From Burkholderia sp. BCC0322 (GTDB lineage: Bacteria; Pseudomonadota; Gammaproteobacteria; Burkholderiales; Burkholderiaceae): 64,000 bases of DNA. Shown here piece after piece: positions 38,723-47,383 of this stretch (the first letter of the stretch is position 1; each line of letters starts with the position of its first letter). The notes below the pieces were generated by a model that worked only from the letters and a program-made list of their open reading frames with translations, did no database searches and had not been told where the DNA came from. The translations under genes were made by a program, and so were the position numbers. The stretch spans positions 558,001 to 622,000 of the forward strand of contig NZ_CADFDU010000004.1 of NCBI RefSeq assembly GCF_902833045.1. Reading direction: 5' to 3'.

Positions 38723-40234
38723 TTAAAAAGGTTCGACGCCGGCCGGCACGCGCGCGGCACGTATCGCGTCGCGGCGCGGACGACGCGCGGCACGCAACAG
38801 CAATGCGCCGAACGCGACGAGTGCTGCGTCGATCGGCCAGTACACGGGTTCGCCCGTGCCGAGCAGTGCGATCGCGCAGTGCGTCACGCCGGCCAGCCCG
38901 TACGCGGCGCCGGCCGCACGCATCAGCCTGCGCAGCCATGCCGCGCGATCGGCCACACCGGCCGCAAGCACGACCGCGCCGCCCCACACGGCCCAGAACA
39001 GCATCGCGAGCACATGGTCGACGTGCACGCCATCGGGTAACGCGCGCCCCGCGAACAGCAGCACGCCGCCCGCGAGCACGAGCCCGCCGCATGTGCCGAC
39101 GGCGATCGCGGCCAGCCCGTTCGCGGCGCGATCCTGCTGCGCCCGCCGCCGCTCGATCCACAGATGCAGCCCCGTCGCGCACAGCGCGCACGCGGCGAGC
39201 CCCATCAGGAAATGCACGACGCGCAGCACGCCGCCCATCGCCCCCACCCAGCCGTATTGCGCGAAATGCAGCGGCTGCACCGCGATGAACGTACGCAGCC
39301 AGAAGCCGCGGCCGCGCGACGTGGCATCCGCGAGCCATTGCCCGTCCGCCGCGCGATACAGGTGACGCTCGAACACCGCCGTACTCGGCAGGCCGGCGGT
39401 CGTACCGGCAATCTCGACGCGCGCGTTCGCGTCGCCCCAGCCATGCAGCACGACCGCTTCGGGTCGGAAATCCGCGATGCGCGCCGCGTCGCGCCGCAGC
39501 AGCGCATCGAGATCGGGCGGGCGTTGCCACGCATCGCCGGCCGCGGCGGGCGGCGGCCCGCCGAGCAGTTCGGCGAACACGCGCTGCGGCTGCCCCGGAT
39601 AAGCGACGCCCGCGAGCGATACCGTGCCGAGCGCGCCGAGCCCCGACAACGCGCCCGTGAACGCGAACAACACGAGCCACGGGGAGCCCCACAGGCCGAT
39701 CCACGCGTGCAGGTCGAACAGCGCGGCGCGCAGCCCTTTACCGCGCCGGATACGCGCCGCGTCAGGCCAGCGCCGGTGATGCACGACCAGGCCCGCAACG
39801 ATGAGCACGAGCAGCACGATGCCCCACAGGCTCACGAAGATGCGCCCGAGAAAGCCCGCGAACAGCGTCTTGTGCAGCGTGACGAGCAACGCCGCGCGTG
39901 CGCCGTCGGCCACCCGCTCGCCCGTCGCCGGGTCGAGCGCCAGCGTGCACGCCTGGCGCGCGTCGCAGAAGCGGATCGCCGGATCGTCCGGTTGCGGCAG
40001 CACAATGTGCGCATCGCGCAACGAAACGCCGAGCGCCGCGGCACGCGCGACGAGCGCATCGAGCGGCAGCAAGGGCCGCGCGACGGCGATCGACGCTGGC
40101 CGCCACCAGCCCTGCATCGAATCGGTCGCGAGACTCCAGGTACCGCTGAACAGCACGACGAACAGCACCACGCCGAACAGCGCACCGGCGCCGCGGTGCA
40201 GCGCGCGCCAGCGCGAACGCGACGAAGCATCCAT
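38723..40234 (-). CDS. PepSY-associated TM protein of the pyochelin uptake operon
   Basis: A 503-aa membrane protein: TM1 (GAGALFGVVLFVVLFSGTWS), a periplasmic PepSY-like region, further TMs with conserved histidines (VTLHKTLFAGFLGRIFVSLWG, DLHAWIGLWGSPWLVL, VQPLHFAQYG) and a C-terminal TM bundle. Such proteins accompany siderophore receptors and are thought to reduce iron or release it from the siderophore. It starts 1 bp after the DUF3649 gene stop, so the two are coupled. Confidence 0.85.
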   Translation of the reverse strand: MDASSRSRWRALHRGAGALFGVVLFVVLFSGTWSLATDSMQGWWRPASIAVARPLLPLDALVARAAALGVSLRDAHIVLPQPDDPAIRFCDARQACTLALDPATGERVADGARAALLVTLHKTLFAGFLGRIFVSLWGIVLLVLIVAGLVVHHRRWPDAARIRRGKGLRAALFDLHAWIGLWGSPWLVLFAFTGALSGLGALGTVSLAGVAYPGQPQRVFAELLGGPPPAAAGDAWQRPPDLDALLRRDAARIADFRPEAVVLHGWGDANARVEIAGTTAGLPSTAVFERHLYRAADGQWLADATSRGRGFWLRTFIAVQPLHFAQYGWVGAMGGVLRVVHFLMGLAACALCATGLHLWIERRRAQQDRAANGLAAIAVGTCGGLVLAGGVLLFAGRALPDGVHVDHVLAMLFWAVWGGAVVLAAGVADRAAWLRRLMRAAGAAYGLAGVTHCAIALLGTGEPVYWPIDAALVAFGALLLRAARRPRRDAIRAARVPAGVEPF

Positions 40235-40235
40235 G

Positions 40236-40499
40236 TCAGCGCCCTCCCCAGAGCATCGCGCAGGGCACGAGCACCGCGAGCCATGCCCCCGCACGCCACG
40301 CAGCCTGCCGCTGCCCGGGCGCGACAAGCACCCACAGCAGCGCGGCGACGCCCGTGGCAAGCGACAGCAGCACGGCCGCGTAGAGCCGGTTCAATCCGTC
40401 GGCCGGGTAATGACGGGCCAGCGTGACCGCCAGCGCGACCGAGCCCGGCAGCACGCCGCCGATCGCGAGCGCCGCCCGCGTACCCCAGCCGCCCGCCAT
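40236..40499 (-). CDS. DUF3649-type small membrane protein
   Basis: An 87-aa protein with three hydrophobic segments (LAIGGVLPGSVALAVTL, LYAAVLLSLATGVAALLWVL, AWLAVLVPCAMLW). ATG 40499 overlaps the fptA stop by 1 nt (TGATG), so it is a real translationally coupled gene and not an extension of the long antisense frame. Proteins of this kind sit between TonB receptors and PepSY proteins in iron-uptake operons. The function is unknown. Confidence 0.8.
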   Translation of the reverse strand: MAGGWGTRAALAIGGVLPGSVALAVTLARHYPADGLNRLYAAVLLSLATGVAALLWVLVAPGQRQAAWRAGAWLAVLVPCAMLWGGR

Positions 40500-42724
40500 C
40501 AGAACTGCCCGCGCACGGTCAGCATCACGTTGCGCGGTTCCCCGTAACGGTTGTTCCAGCCCGGGTTGCTCAGGCTCAGGTAGTACTTGCGGTCGAACAG
40601 GTTGTTGACGTTGACCGCCGCGCTCCAGTGCTTGTCGTAGCGGTAGCCGAGCCGCACGCTCGCGAGCGCGTAGCCGCCCTGGCTCATCGTGACGCCGTTC
40701 GCCTGCGCCGAGTAATTGCTCTGCACCTGCAAGCCGCCGCCGATGCTCCAGCGCCGCTCCTGCCACGGCAGGTCGTAGTTGGTCCACAGCCGGAACAGGT
40801 GGCGCGGGTTCAGCAGCGGCGCGAACGACGAGCCCGCGTTCGCGAGGTTGTCCGCATAGCGCATCGTGTCGTACGTGTAGCTCGCCCACACGCTCCACCA
40901 CGGCGTGATGCGGCCGTTCGCCTCGAACTCGAAGCCCTGGCTGCGCACGCTGCCGCCGTTCACGTAGTAGCAGTTCGGCCCCGCGCACGGATGCGCGAGA
41001 TCGACCTGCGGGTTGTTGTCGAGATCGATGCGGAACGCCGCGAGCGACACGTTGAGCTTGCCGCCCGCCAGTTCGCCCTTCACGCCCGTCTCGTAGGTGC
41101 GCCCCTTCACCGGCGTCAGGATGCCGCCGCCCCACATCGACTTGGTTTGCGGCTGGAACACTTCCGCATAGCTTGCGTACCACGACCAGTCGCGCGCGAA
41201 ATCCCAGATCAGCCCGCCGTACGGCGTGAACTGGTGGCCGGTGTTGTAGTGCGCGCCGAGGCTGTCCTGGTTCCACCAGCTCACGCGGCCGCCGAGCACG
41301 AGCGTGACGGGTTCGGCGAGCTTGATGCGGCCGAGCCCGTACACGCCCTTCTGCGAAATGTCGTTCTGCTGCGACTGCTGGTACGGGCCAACGTCCGGCT
41401 CGGGCACGCTGCTCGGGTTCCAGCGGTACACGTTCACCGGCGTGCCGACCACGTTGCCCAGGAGTTGCGCCGACATCTGCCCGCTGCTGCTGTTCGCGTA
41501 GGTCATGCCGAACAACAGGTCGTGCGTGAGCCCGAACGCGTGCACCGGGCCCTGCACGTTCGCATCGAGGCTGCGGCTGTAGCTGCTGAACTGGTACGCG
41601 CCGCCCGTCAGCGCGCCGCCCGCGCCGGTCGCCGGGTTGATCGCGCCGTACGAGCCCGCGTATTTCAGGTCCGAGCGCACGCTCTGGTATTCGCCGCTGA
41701 CCTTCGCCTTCCAGCCGGCGCCGAGCTTCTGCTCGACCGATGCGAACGCGCGCGTCGTGTCCCAGTCGAAGTGGCCCCACGCGGTGTCGAGGAACGTCGA
41801 GCGCGACAGGCCGAGGCTCGACCCGTCGCGCGCCATCGGCACGCCGGACATGTCGGGCACCGATCGGGTCGTCTGGTATTGCGCGCCGAACGTGAGCAGC
41901 GTGTCGCGCGTCACGTCGACTTCCGTGATGCCGTAGATCGACCGCGTGTCCTGCTTGGCGTGGTCGTAGAAGAAATGGCGATCCTCGTACGCGGCGACGA
42001 GCCGGCTGCGCACGGTGCCGGCCGCATTGAGCGGCCCGCCGATGTCCGCTTCCGCGCGATAGCGGTCCCAGCTGCCGACGCTCACGCTCGCGTTCGCGGA
42101 AAACTGGTACTGCGGCCGCTTGCGCACGAGGTTGACCGTCGCGGCCGGGTTGCCCGAGCCGTGCAGCAGGCCGTTCGCGCCGCGCAGGATTTCCACGCGC
42201 TCGTACACGGAGATGTCCTGCGGCGCGCTCGCCATGTCGCCGATCACCACCGGCACGCCGTCGAATTCGAACGAATCGACCTTGAAGCCGCGCACGAAAT
42301 ACGCGGTGGTGAGCAGCACGTAAGGCTGCACCGTCACGCCCGCCGACTGCTGCATCACTTCGTCGAGCGAGTACAGGTTCTGCTGGTCGATCCGCTCGCG
42401 CGTCGTCACGCTGACCGACTGCGGAATCTCCCTCAGCGCAAGCGGCATCTTGCCGACCGTCGCGACCGACGGATCGTCGGCCACGCCGCGCGACGCGTTC
42501 ACCGAAATCGCCTTCAGCTCGCCCGCGGCGGGCTTCACGGCGGTCGTTTCCTCCTTCCGGACTTCCGCGCCGGCCGCCGGCGCCGCATCCGCGAACGCCG
42601 CCGCCGGATGCGCGGCGATCAGCAGGCCCAGATACAGCGACGAACGCCAGCGCCCTCGCCCCAAACGGGCAACGCGCGCACCCTTCGTCCTTGATCTCCC
42701 AGGTTCCAGCACCTCGTACCGCAT
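40499..42724 (-). CDS. fptA: Ferric-pyochelin TonB-dependent outer membrane receptor
   Basis: A 741-aa receptor: signal peptide (about 26-46; [21 protein letters not shown]), TonB box region, plug domain (about 70-220; [49 protein letters not shown]) and a 22-strand barrel ending in LTVRGQF with terminal Phe. Assignment to pyochelin rests on position beside the pch genes. A Fur-like box at 42741-42759 is only 16 bp before the start, with 21-bp-spaced direct repeats further upstream. Confidence 0.93.
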   Translation of the reverse strand: MRYEVLEPGRSRTKGARVARLGRGRWRSSLYLGLLIAAHPAAAFADAAPAAGAEVRKEETTAVKPAAGELKAISVNASRGVADDPSVATVGKMPLALREIPQSVSVTTRERIDQQNLYSLDEVMQQSAGVTVQPYVLLTTAYFVRGFKVDSFEFDGVPVVIGDMASAPQDISVYERVEILRGANGLLHGSGNPAATVNLVRKRPQYQFSANASVSVGSWDRYRAEADIGGPLNAAGTVRSRLVAAYEDRHFFYDHAKQDTRSIYGITEVDVTRDTLLTFGAQYQTTRSVPDMSGVPMARDGSSLGLSRSTFLDTAWGHFDWDTTRAFASVEQKLGAGWKAKVSGEYQSVRSDLKYAGSYGAINPATGAGGALTGGAYQFSSYSRSLDANVQGPVHAFGLTHDLLFGMTYANSSSGQMSAQLLGNVVGTPVNVYRWNPSSVPEPDVGPYQQSQQNDISQKGVYGLGRIKLAEPVTLVLGGRVSWWNQDSLGAHYNTGHQFTPYGGLIWDFARDWSWYASYAEVFQPQTKSMWGGGILTPVKGRTYETGVKGELAGGKLNVSLAAFRIDLDNNPQVDLAHPCAGPNCYYVNGGSVRSQGFEFEANGRITPWWSVWASYTYDTMRYADNLANAGSSFAPLLNPRHLFRLWTNYDLPWQERRWSIGGGLQVQSNYSAQANGVTMSQGGYALASVRLGYRYDKHWSAAVNVNNLFDRKYYLSLSNPGWNNRYGEPRNVMLTVRGQF

Positions 42725-42740
42725 TCACGCCCCCGTATTT

Positions 42741-42759
42741 GATAATCATTCTCATTATC
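42741..42759 (-). promoter_or_regulatory. Fur box of fptA
   Basis: GATAATCATTCTCATTATC. Read on the minus strand it matches 17 of 19 bases of the classical GATAATGATAATCATTATC. A -10-like GATTAT (42747-42742) lies inside it, so Fur with iron would block the promoter. Confidence 0.9.
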
Positions 42760-42775
42760 AAATAGAACCGGCGGG

Positions 42776-42808
42776 CGCTTTTTCGATCGAGGGGCTTTTC
42801 CTATCGAT
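42776..42808 (-). promoter_or_regulatory. Candidate PchR operator of fptA
   Basis: On the minus strand, ATCGATAGGAAA (42808-42797) and ATCGAAAAAGCG (42787-42776), offset by exactly 21 bp. The second half-site ends 28 bp before the -10-like hexamer inside the Fur box. The same layout occurs at pchD and pchE. Confidence 0.6.
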
Positions 42809-42837
42809 CCCGGGCATGCCGGATCGCATTGTTCACG

Positions 42838-44616
42838 TCAGTGTTCGGATTCGGCCGGCCGCGCTTGCGCGTCCACGTCCGCGTCCGCTTCGGCGGCCGA
42901 TGGCTTGTCGGGCGGCCGTCCGGCGCGGGCGAACGTCGCGTACCAGGTATCGGTCTCGACCAGTTGCGCGTGCGTGCCGGTCGCCCGCACCCGGCCCGCG
43001 TCGAGCACGACGATCGTGTCGGCGGCGGCCGCGAGCGCCGGCTGGTGCGTGACGACGATGCGCGTGCGCTGCCCGCGCAGCGCGACGAGGCTGTCGCGTA
43101 CGCGCCGCGCACTCAGTTCGTCGAGGCTCGCGGTCGGCTCGTCGAACATCAGCACCGGCGCACGCGCCAGCAGCGCGCGCGCGAGGCACGCACGCTGGCG
43201 CTGCCCGCCCGACAGCAACTGGCCGCCCGGCCCCACGTCGGACTCGAGCCCGCCCGGCAAGCGCTCGGCGTCGCGCAGCAGGCCGACCGCGTCGAGCGCG
43301 GCGCGCAGTTCGGCGTCGGTCGCATCCGGGCGGCCCATCCGCACATTCCACGCGAGGCTGCCGCGGAACAGCCCGTTGTCCTGGAACACGAGGTTGCGCG
43401 TCGCGGCGAGCGTCGCCTCGCTCAGGTGCCGCACATCGGAGCGGCCGAGCAGCACGCGCCCGGCACCCGGATCGTCGAGCCGTGCAAGCAGGCCCAGCAG
43501 CGTGCTCTTGCCGGCGCCCGTCGGGCCGACGATCGCGACGAAGCCGCCCGCCGGGCAATGCAGGTCGACGCCGTCGAGCAGCGTTGCGCCGCTGGCCGAC
43601 CGGTAGCCGACGCGCACCGCGTCGACGCTCGCATCGTGTACCGGCGTACCGCGCTCCGGGCTGTCGAAACGCGGCGCATGCAGTACCGCGAGCACGGTGT
43701 CGAGCGCGCGCCAGCCGCCGCGCAGCGCCTGGTCGAGCTGGGTGAGCTGCGCGAGCGGCTCGATGAAGCGAACGAGCAGCACGAGCACCGCCACGGCCGT
43801 CGCGGCATCGAGCCGGCCGGTCGAGACGGCCCACGCGCCGCCCACCAGCATCGCGACGAACACGCCCTGCACCGCGCCCGCGAAACCGAGCTCGATCGGC
43901 AGCGAGCGTCGCATCAGTGCACGGGTGCGGCGATGCTGCTCGTCGAACGCGTGCTGCAGCGCCGCGCGCGCGTCACCTTCCCGGCCCGCGAAGCGCAACA
44001 GCCCCTGATGCGCGGCAAAGGTCTGAAGCTGCACGGCCATCTCGCGATCGCCGGACGCGCGGGCCTGTTCGAAAGCGAGCGTCCGCGTCCCGCCGCGTTC
44101 GAGCAGCGCGAACAACAACACGGCGGCTGCCGCGAGGCACAGCGCGATGCGCCAGTCGATCCACACGAGCCCCGCGACGACCGCGAGCGGCGTCACGACC
44201 GCGCCGATCAGCGGCCCGAGCAGGTGCGCCGGCATCCCCATCGCCTGCATGACCGGCCCGCGCAGCAGCCCGGCCGGATGACTGTCGCGCACCGTCTGCC
44301 ACGACGCGATGCGCGGCAGGTGCCGCACGAGGCGTTCGACGAGACCGGCCGCGAGCGCGCCGCCCGCGCGATAGCCGCCGCGCTGCGCGACGTACAGCAC
44401 GAAGGCGTGGCACAGGGTCAGCGCGCCGAGCGCGATCGTCCAGTGCAGCACGGCCGCAGGCACGCCGGCGAACCATGCGCGGATCAACGGCACGAGCAGC
44501 AACCCGCAGGCGCCGTCGAGCAACGCGGCGGCCACCGCCCAGCCGACCCCGCGCCACAGCGCGCGGCGGGTTTCGGAGGGCAGGCACTGCAAACGTTTGA
44601 GCGTCTTCGTCATCAT
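42838..44616 (-). CDS. pchI: ABC transporter half (permease-ATPase fusion) of the pyochelin locus
   Basis: A 592-aa protein: N-terminal six-TM ABC exporter domain (about 20-310) and C-terminal ATPase with Walker A GPTGAGKST, signature LSGGQRQRACLARA, Walker B VLMFDEPTASLD and H-loop VTHQPA. In Pseudomonas aeruginosa pchHI follow pchG. They resemble yersiniabactin YbtP/YbtQ, so import or handling of the siderophore is possible despite the exporter fold. ATG 44616 overlaps the pchH stop by 4 bp. It probably forms a heterodimer with PchH. Confidence 0.9.
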   Translation of the reverse strand: MMTKTLKRLQCLPSETRRALWRGVGWAVAAALLDGACGLLLVPLIRAWFAGVPAAVLHWTIALGALTLCHAFVLYVAQRGGYRAGGALAAGLVERLVRHLPRIASWQTVRDSHPAGLLRGPVMQAMGMPAHLLGPLIGAVVTPLAVVAGLVWIDWRIALCLAAAAVLLFALLERGGTRTLAFEQARASGDREMAVQLQTFAAHQGLLRFAGREGDARAALQHAFDEQHRRTRALMRRSLPIELGFAGAVQGVFVAMLVGGAWAVSTGRLDAATAVAVLVLLVRFIEPLAQLTQLDQALRGGWRALDTVLAVLHAPRFDSPERGTPVHDASVDAVRVGYRSASGATLLDGVDLHCPAGGFVAIVGPTGAGKSTLLGLLARLDDPGAGRVLLGRSDVRHLSEATLAATRNLVFQDNGLFRGSLAWNVRMGRPDATDAELRAALDAVGLLRDAERLPGGLESDVGPGGQLLSGGQRQRACLARALLARAPVLMFDEPTASLDELSARRVRDSLVALRGQRTRIVVTHQPALAAAADTIVVLDAGRVRATGTHAQLVETDTWYATFARAGRPPDKPSAAEADADVDAQARPAESEH

Positions 44617-46334
44617 GCGGCCTCCCCGCCAGCGGCACCGCGTTCGCGCCATAGCCGCGCATACAACCCGCCCGAGGCCAGCAGCGCCGCATGCGTGCCG
44701 CGCTCGACGATGCGGCCGCGATCCATCACGAGAATCTGGTCCGCATGCCGGATCGCGTCGAGATCATGGCTGACGATCACGCGCGTGCGCGCGTCGCCGC
44801 GCAGCGCATTGCGCAACGCACGCCCGGTTTGCGGATCGAGCGCCGAGGCCGGTTCGTCGAGCAGCAGCAACGGCGCCGGCGACAACCACGCGCGCGCGAT
44901 CGCAAGGCGCTGCAGTTCGCCGCCGGACAGCCGCACGTCGCGCCCGCACACGCAATCGTAGCCGCCCGGCAACGCGTCGATGCGTTCGTCGAGGCAGGCC
45001 GCGCGCGCGGCCGCGCAAATCGCGTCGCGATCGGCATCCGGCCGGTAAAGCGCAATGTTCGCGGCGATCGACACGTCGAGCGCGGCGGCCTGCTGGAACA
45101 CCATCGCCACCTGTTCGCGCCGCGTATCCGACGCGAGCAGCCGCAGGTCGGCGCCGCCGAGCCCCACCGTGCCGTGGTCCGGATCCATGAAACGGGCGAG
45201 CAGCATCAGCAGCGTGCTCTTGCCCGCGCCCGACGGCCCGACGATCGCGGTGGTCGTGCCTGCCGCGATCGTCGCATCGATGCCGCGCAGGATCGACGTA
45301 CCGTCGATGTCGACACGCACACCGCGCAGCTCGATCGACGCGTCGCGCGGCACCTGTGCGGTGCCATCGGCCGGCTCGGGCAGGCCCGGCTGGGCGAGCA
45401 ACGCATCAAGGCGTGCAGCGGCCGCTCGCGCTTCGCGCAATGCGTCGGCGCCGTGGCCGAGCGCGCGCACCGGCGCGGCGACCGCCCAGATCAGCAGCGC
45501 GAACGCGCACAGTTCACCGACCGGCAAGCGGCCTGCCGTCAGCCCCATCGCGCCGAGCATGACCCACGCGAGCAGGAACGGCGTGCCGAGCAGCACCTGC
45601 GTGCATGCACCGGGCCCGCCGACACGGCCGACCCACGCCGAAAACGCCTGTTCGAAGCGCCCGGTCGACTCCAGCGCGGCCGCTTCGATGCCGGCGCCCG
45701 GGTACTGCCGCACGAGCGCCGGGTTCTGCGCGAGCTGTGCGTAGTCGCCCATCAGCCCTTCGAGCGCCGCGTTGCGCGCCGCGACGGCCGGTGCGAACCG
45801 CGCCGAGCGCATCCAGCGAAACAGTGCGACACCCACGACGAGCGGCACGAGCGCGAACGCGAGCAGCGCGGGATTCAGGTAAAGCAGGCACGCGAGCGCC
45901 GCGCACGGCACGACGATCAGCTGCGTGACGTCGGCCGGCGCATGCGCGACGAGCTGGTGCAGCGCACGCACGTCCTGGTCGACGTGACGCGCGACGCGAT
46001 CGCTGCCCACACGGGCGAACCAGCCGAGCGGCAAGCGTTGCAGATGATCGGCGAGGCGCCTGCGCAAGCGATCGGCGAGATCGGCGTCGACACGGTGCGT
46101 CAGGTGCAGCGCGACCGTCTGCCCGCCCAGCCAGCCCACGCCGGCCACCACGGCCGCGACGAGCCAGCCGCGCGCCGATGCGTCGAGCTGCGCCGCCGCA
46201 CGCCACGCGTCGGCGACCCGGCCGAGCGCGAGCCACGGCACGAGCGATGCGACACCCGCCAGCGCCTGCAGCACGACCGCCGCCACGAGCGGCACCGCGA
46301 ACGGCCGCAACATCGACAGCAACGGCCCCTTCAT
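44613..46334 (-). CDS. pchH: ABC transporter half (permease-ATPase fusion) of the pyochelin locus
   Basis: A 573-aa partner of PchI with the same architecture: TM domain (about 8-300), Walker A GPSGAGKST, Q-loop MVFQQAAALDVSI, signature LSGGELQRLAIARA, Walker B LLLLDEPASALD and H-loop VSHDLDAI. Its start overlaps the pchG stop by 4 bp. The true ATG 46334 (MKGPLLSMLRP) lies well inside a much longer open frame that continues antisense into pchG. Confidence 0.9.
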   Translation of the reverse strand: MKGPLLSMLRPFAVPLVAAVVLQALAGVASLVPWLALGRVADAWRAAAQLDASARGWLVAAVVAGVGWLGGQTVALHLTHRVDADLADRLRRRLADHLQRLPLGWFARVGSDRVARHVDQDVRALHQLVAHAPADVTQLIVVPCAALACLLYLNPALLAFALVPLVVGVALFRWMRSARFAPAVAARNAALEGLMGDYAQLAQNPALVRQYPGAGIEAAALESTGRFEQAFSAWVGRVGGPGACTQVLLGTPFLLAWVMLGAMGLTAGRLPVGELCAFALLIWAVAAPVRALGHGADALREARAAAARLDALLAQPGLPEPADGTAQVPRDASIELRGVRVDIDGTSILRGIDATIAAGTTTAIVGPSGAGKSTLLMLLARFMDPDHGTVGLGGADLRLLASDTRREQVAMVFQQAAALDVSIAANIALYRPDADRDAICAAARAACLDERIDALPGGYDCVCGRDVRLSGGELQRLAIARAWLSPAPLLLLDEPASALDPQTGRALRNALRGDARTRVIVSHDLDAIRHADQILVMDRGRIVERGTHAALLASGGLYARLWRERGAAGGEAA

Positions 46335-47383
46335 GCGGCACGCTCCAGCAGCATGCCGAGCGTGGCCGCGCACGCGTCGCCCGGCGGCGGCTCCGGAAAA
46401 CCGAGCTGCATCGTCAGTTGCTGCCAGACGCGCGTCACGTCGATGCAGCGCTGGTTGCACGCCTGCAGCCCTTCGCCCGACACGAGCCGATCGACCGCGC
46501 GCACGGCCGCCTGCGGCCAGCCGCGCGTATGAATCGCGCCCCACGTGTCGCGCGCATCGTCGCAAATCTGGATGCTCGGCATGTCGCTGCCCGCCGCGTC
46601 GCCGAAGATCGGGAACAGCCCGTGTTCGTCGATCTCCGGTTCGCGCAGCGCCGGCGCCCACCACAGCGGGCCATGCGGCGACGCGAGCGTCCACGTGCCG
46701 GCATCCGTCGTCAGCGTGATGCCGAACAGCATGCTCATCCGGCCGTCGTCGGCCGCCGCCATCTCGTTGTGCACGCGCAGCGAGACCGGCGTTTCGGCCA
46801 GCACCATCGCGCATTCGCGCATCGACGACAGGGCCGGCCCGATCGGTTCGACCGACCACGGGCCCACGCCCTGCAGCGCGGCCGCGAGCACGTCGAGCGC
46901 CGCGAAACTGGCCTGCACCGAACACACGACATCCGCATGCACCGGCGCACTCGTCTCGCGCAGCCGCCGCGCGACGGCGATGAAGCGGGAGACAACCGGC
47001 AGGTTCGGATAGAAGCTGTTGAGCAGGCAGCGGCGGCCATGACGCGACGCGGTGCGCAGCACGCGATCCCATTCGTCCGGCAGCAGCGGATGCTCGATCA
47101 CGACATCGATCCCGCGTTCGAGGAGCCGGCACGCGAGCGCGGCCCCGTCGGCGCCGCGCGCCGCGCCACCGACCGCGACGCACGCCACGCGCACGTCGTC
47201 GGGCAGCGCTTCCGGACGGTCGAATACAGGCGCGCCGACGCGCGCGGCCAGCGCGGCGGTGCGCGCACTGCCTTGCCCCAGGATGCCCGCGACGCAATAC
47301 GCATCGGACGCGGCGATGCCCGCCGCATAAAACTGGCCGAAGCGGGAGCCGGCCACGACGACCGGCAGCAGATGGACCTTCAT
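46331..47383 (-). CDS. pchG: Pyochelin thiazolinyl imide reductase
   Basis: A 350-aa NADPH-dependent enzyme that reduces the second thiazoline to a thiazolidine while the chain is on PchF. The Rossmann N-terminus (MKVHLLPVVVAGSRFGQFY) and the conserved HPLLPDEWD and NSFYPNLP regions match the Irp3/PchG family. It overlaps pchF and pchH by 4 bp at each end, so it is fully coupled in the operon. Confidence 0.93.
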   Translation of the reverse strand: MKVHLLPVVVAGSRFGQFYAAGIAASDAYCVAGILGQGSARTAALAARVGAPVFDRPEALPDDVRVACVAVGGAARGADGAALACRLLERGIDVVIEHPLLPDEWDRVLRTASRHGRRCLLNSFYPNLPVVSRFIAVARRLRETSAPVHADVVCSVQASFAALDVLAAALQGVGPWSVEPIGPALSSMRECAMVLAETPVSLRVHNEMAAADDGRMSMLFGITLTTDAGTWTLASPHGPLWWAPALREPEIDEHGLFPIFGDAAGSDMPSIQICDDARDTWGAIHTRGWPQAAVRAVDRLVSGEGLQACNQRCIDVTRVWQQLTMQLGFPEPPPGDACAATLGMLLERAA

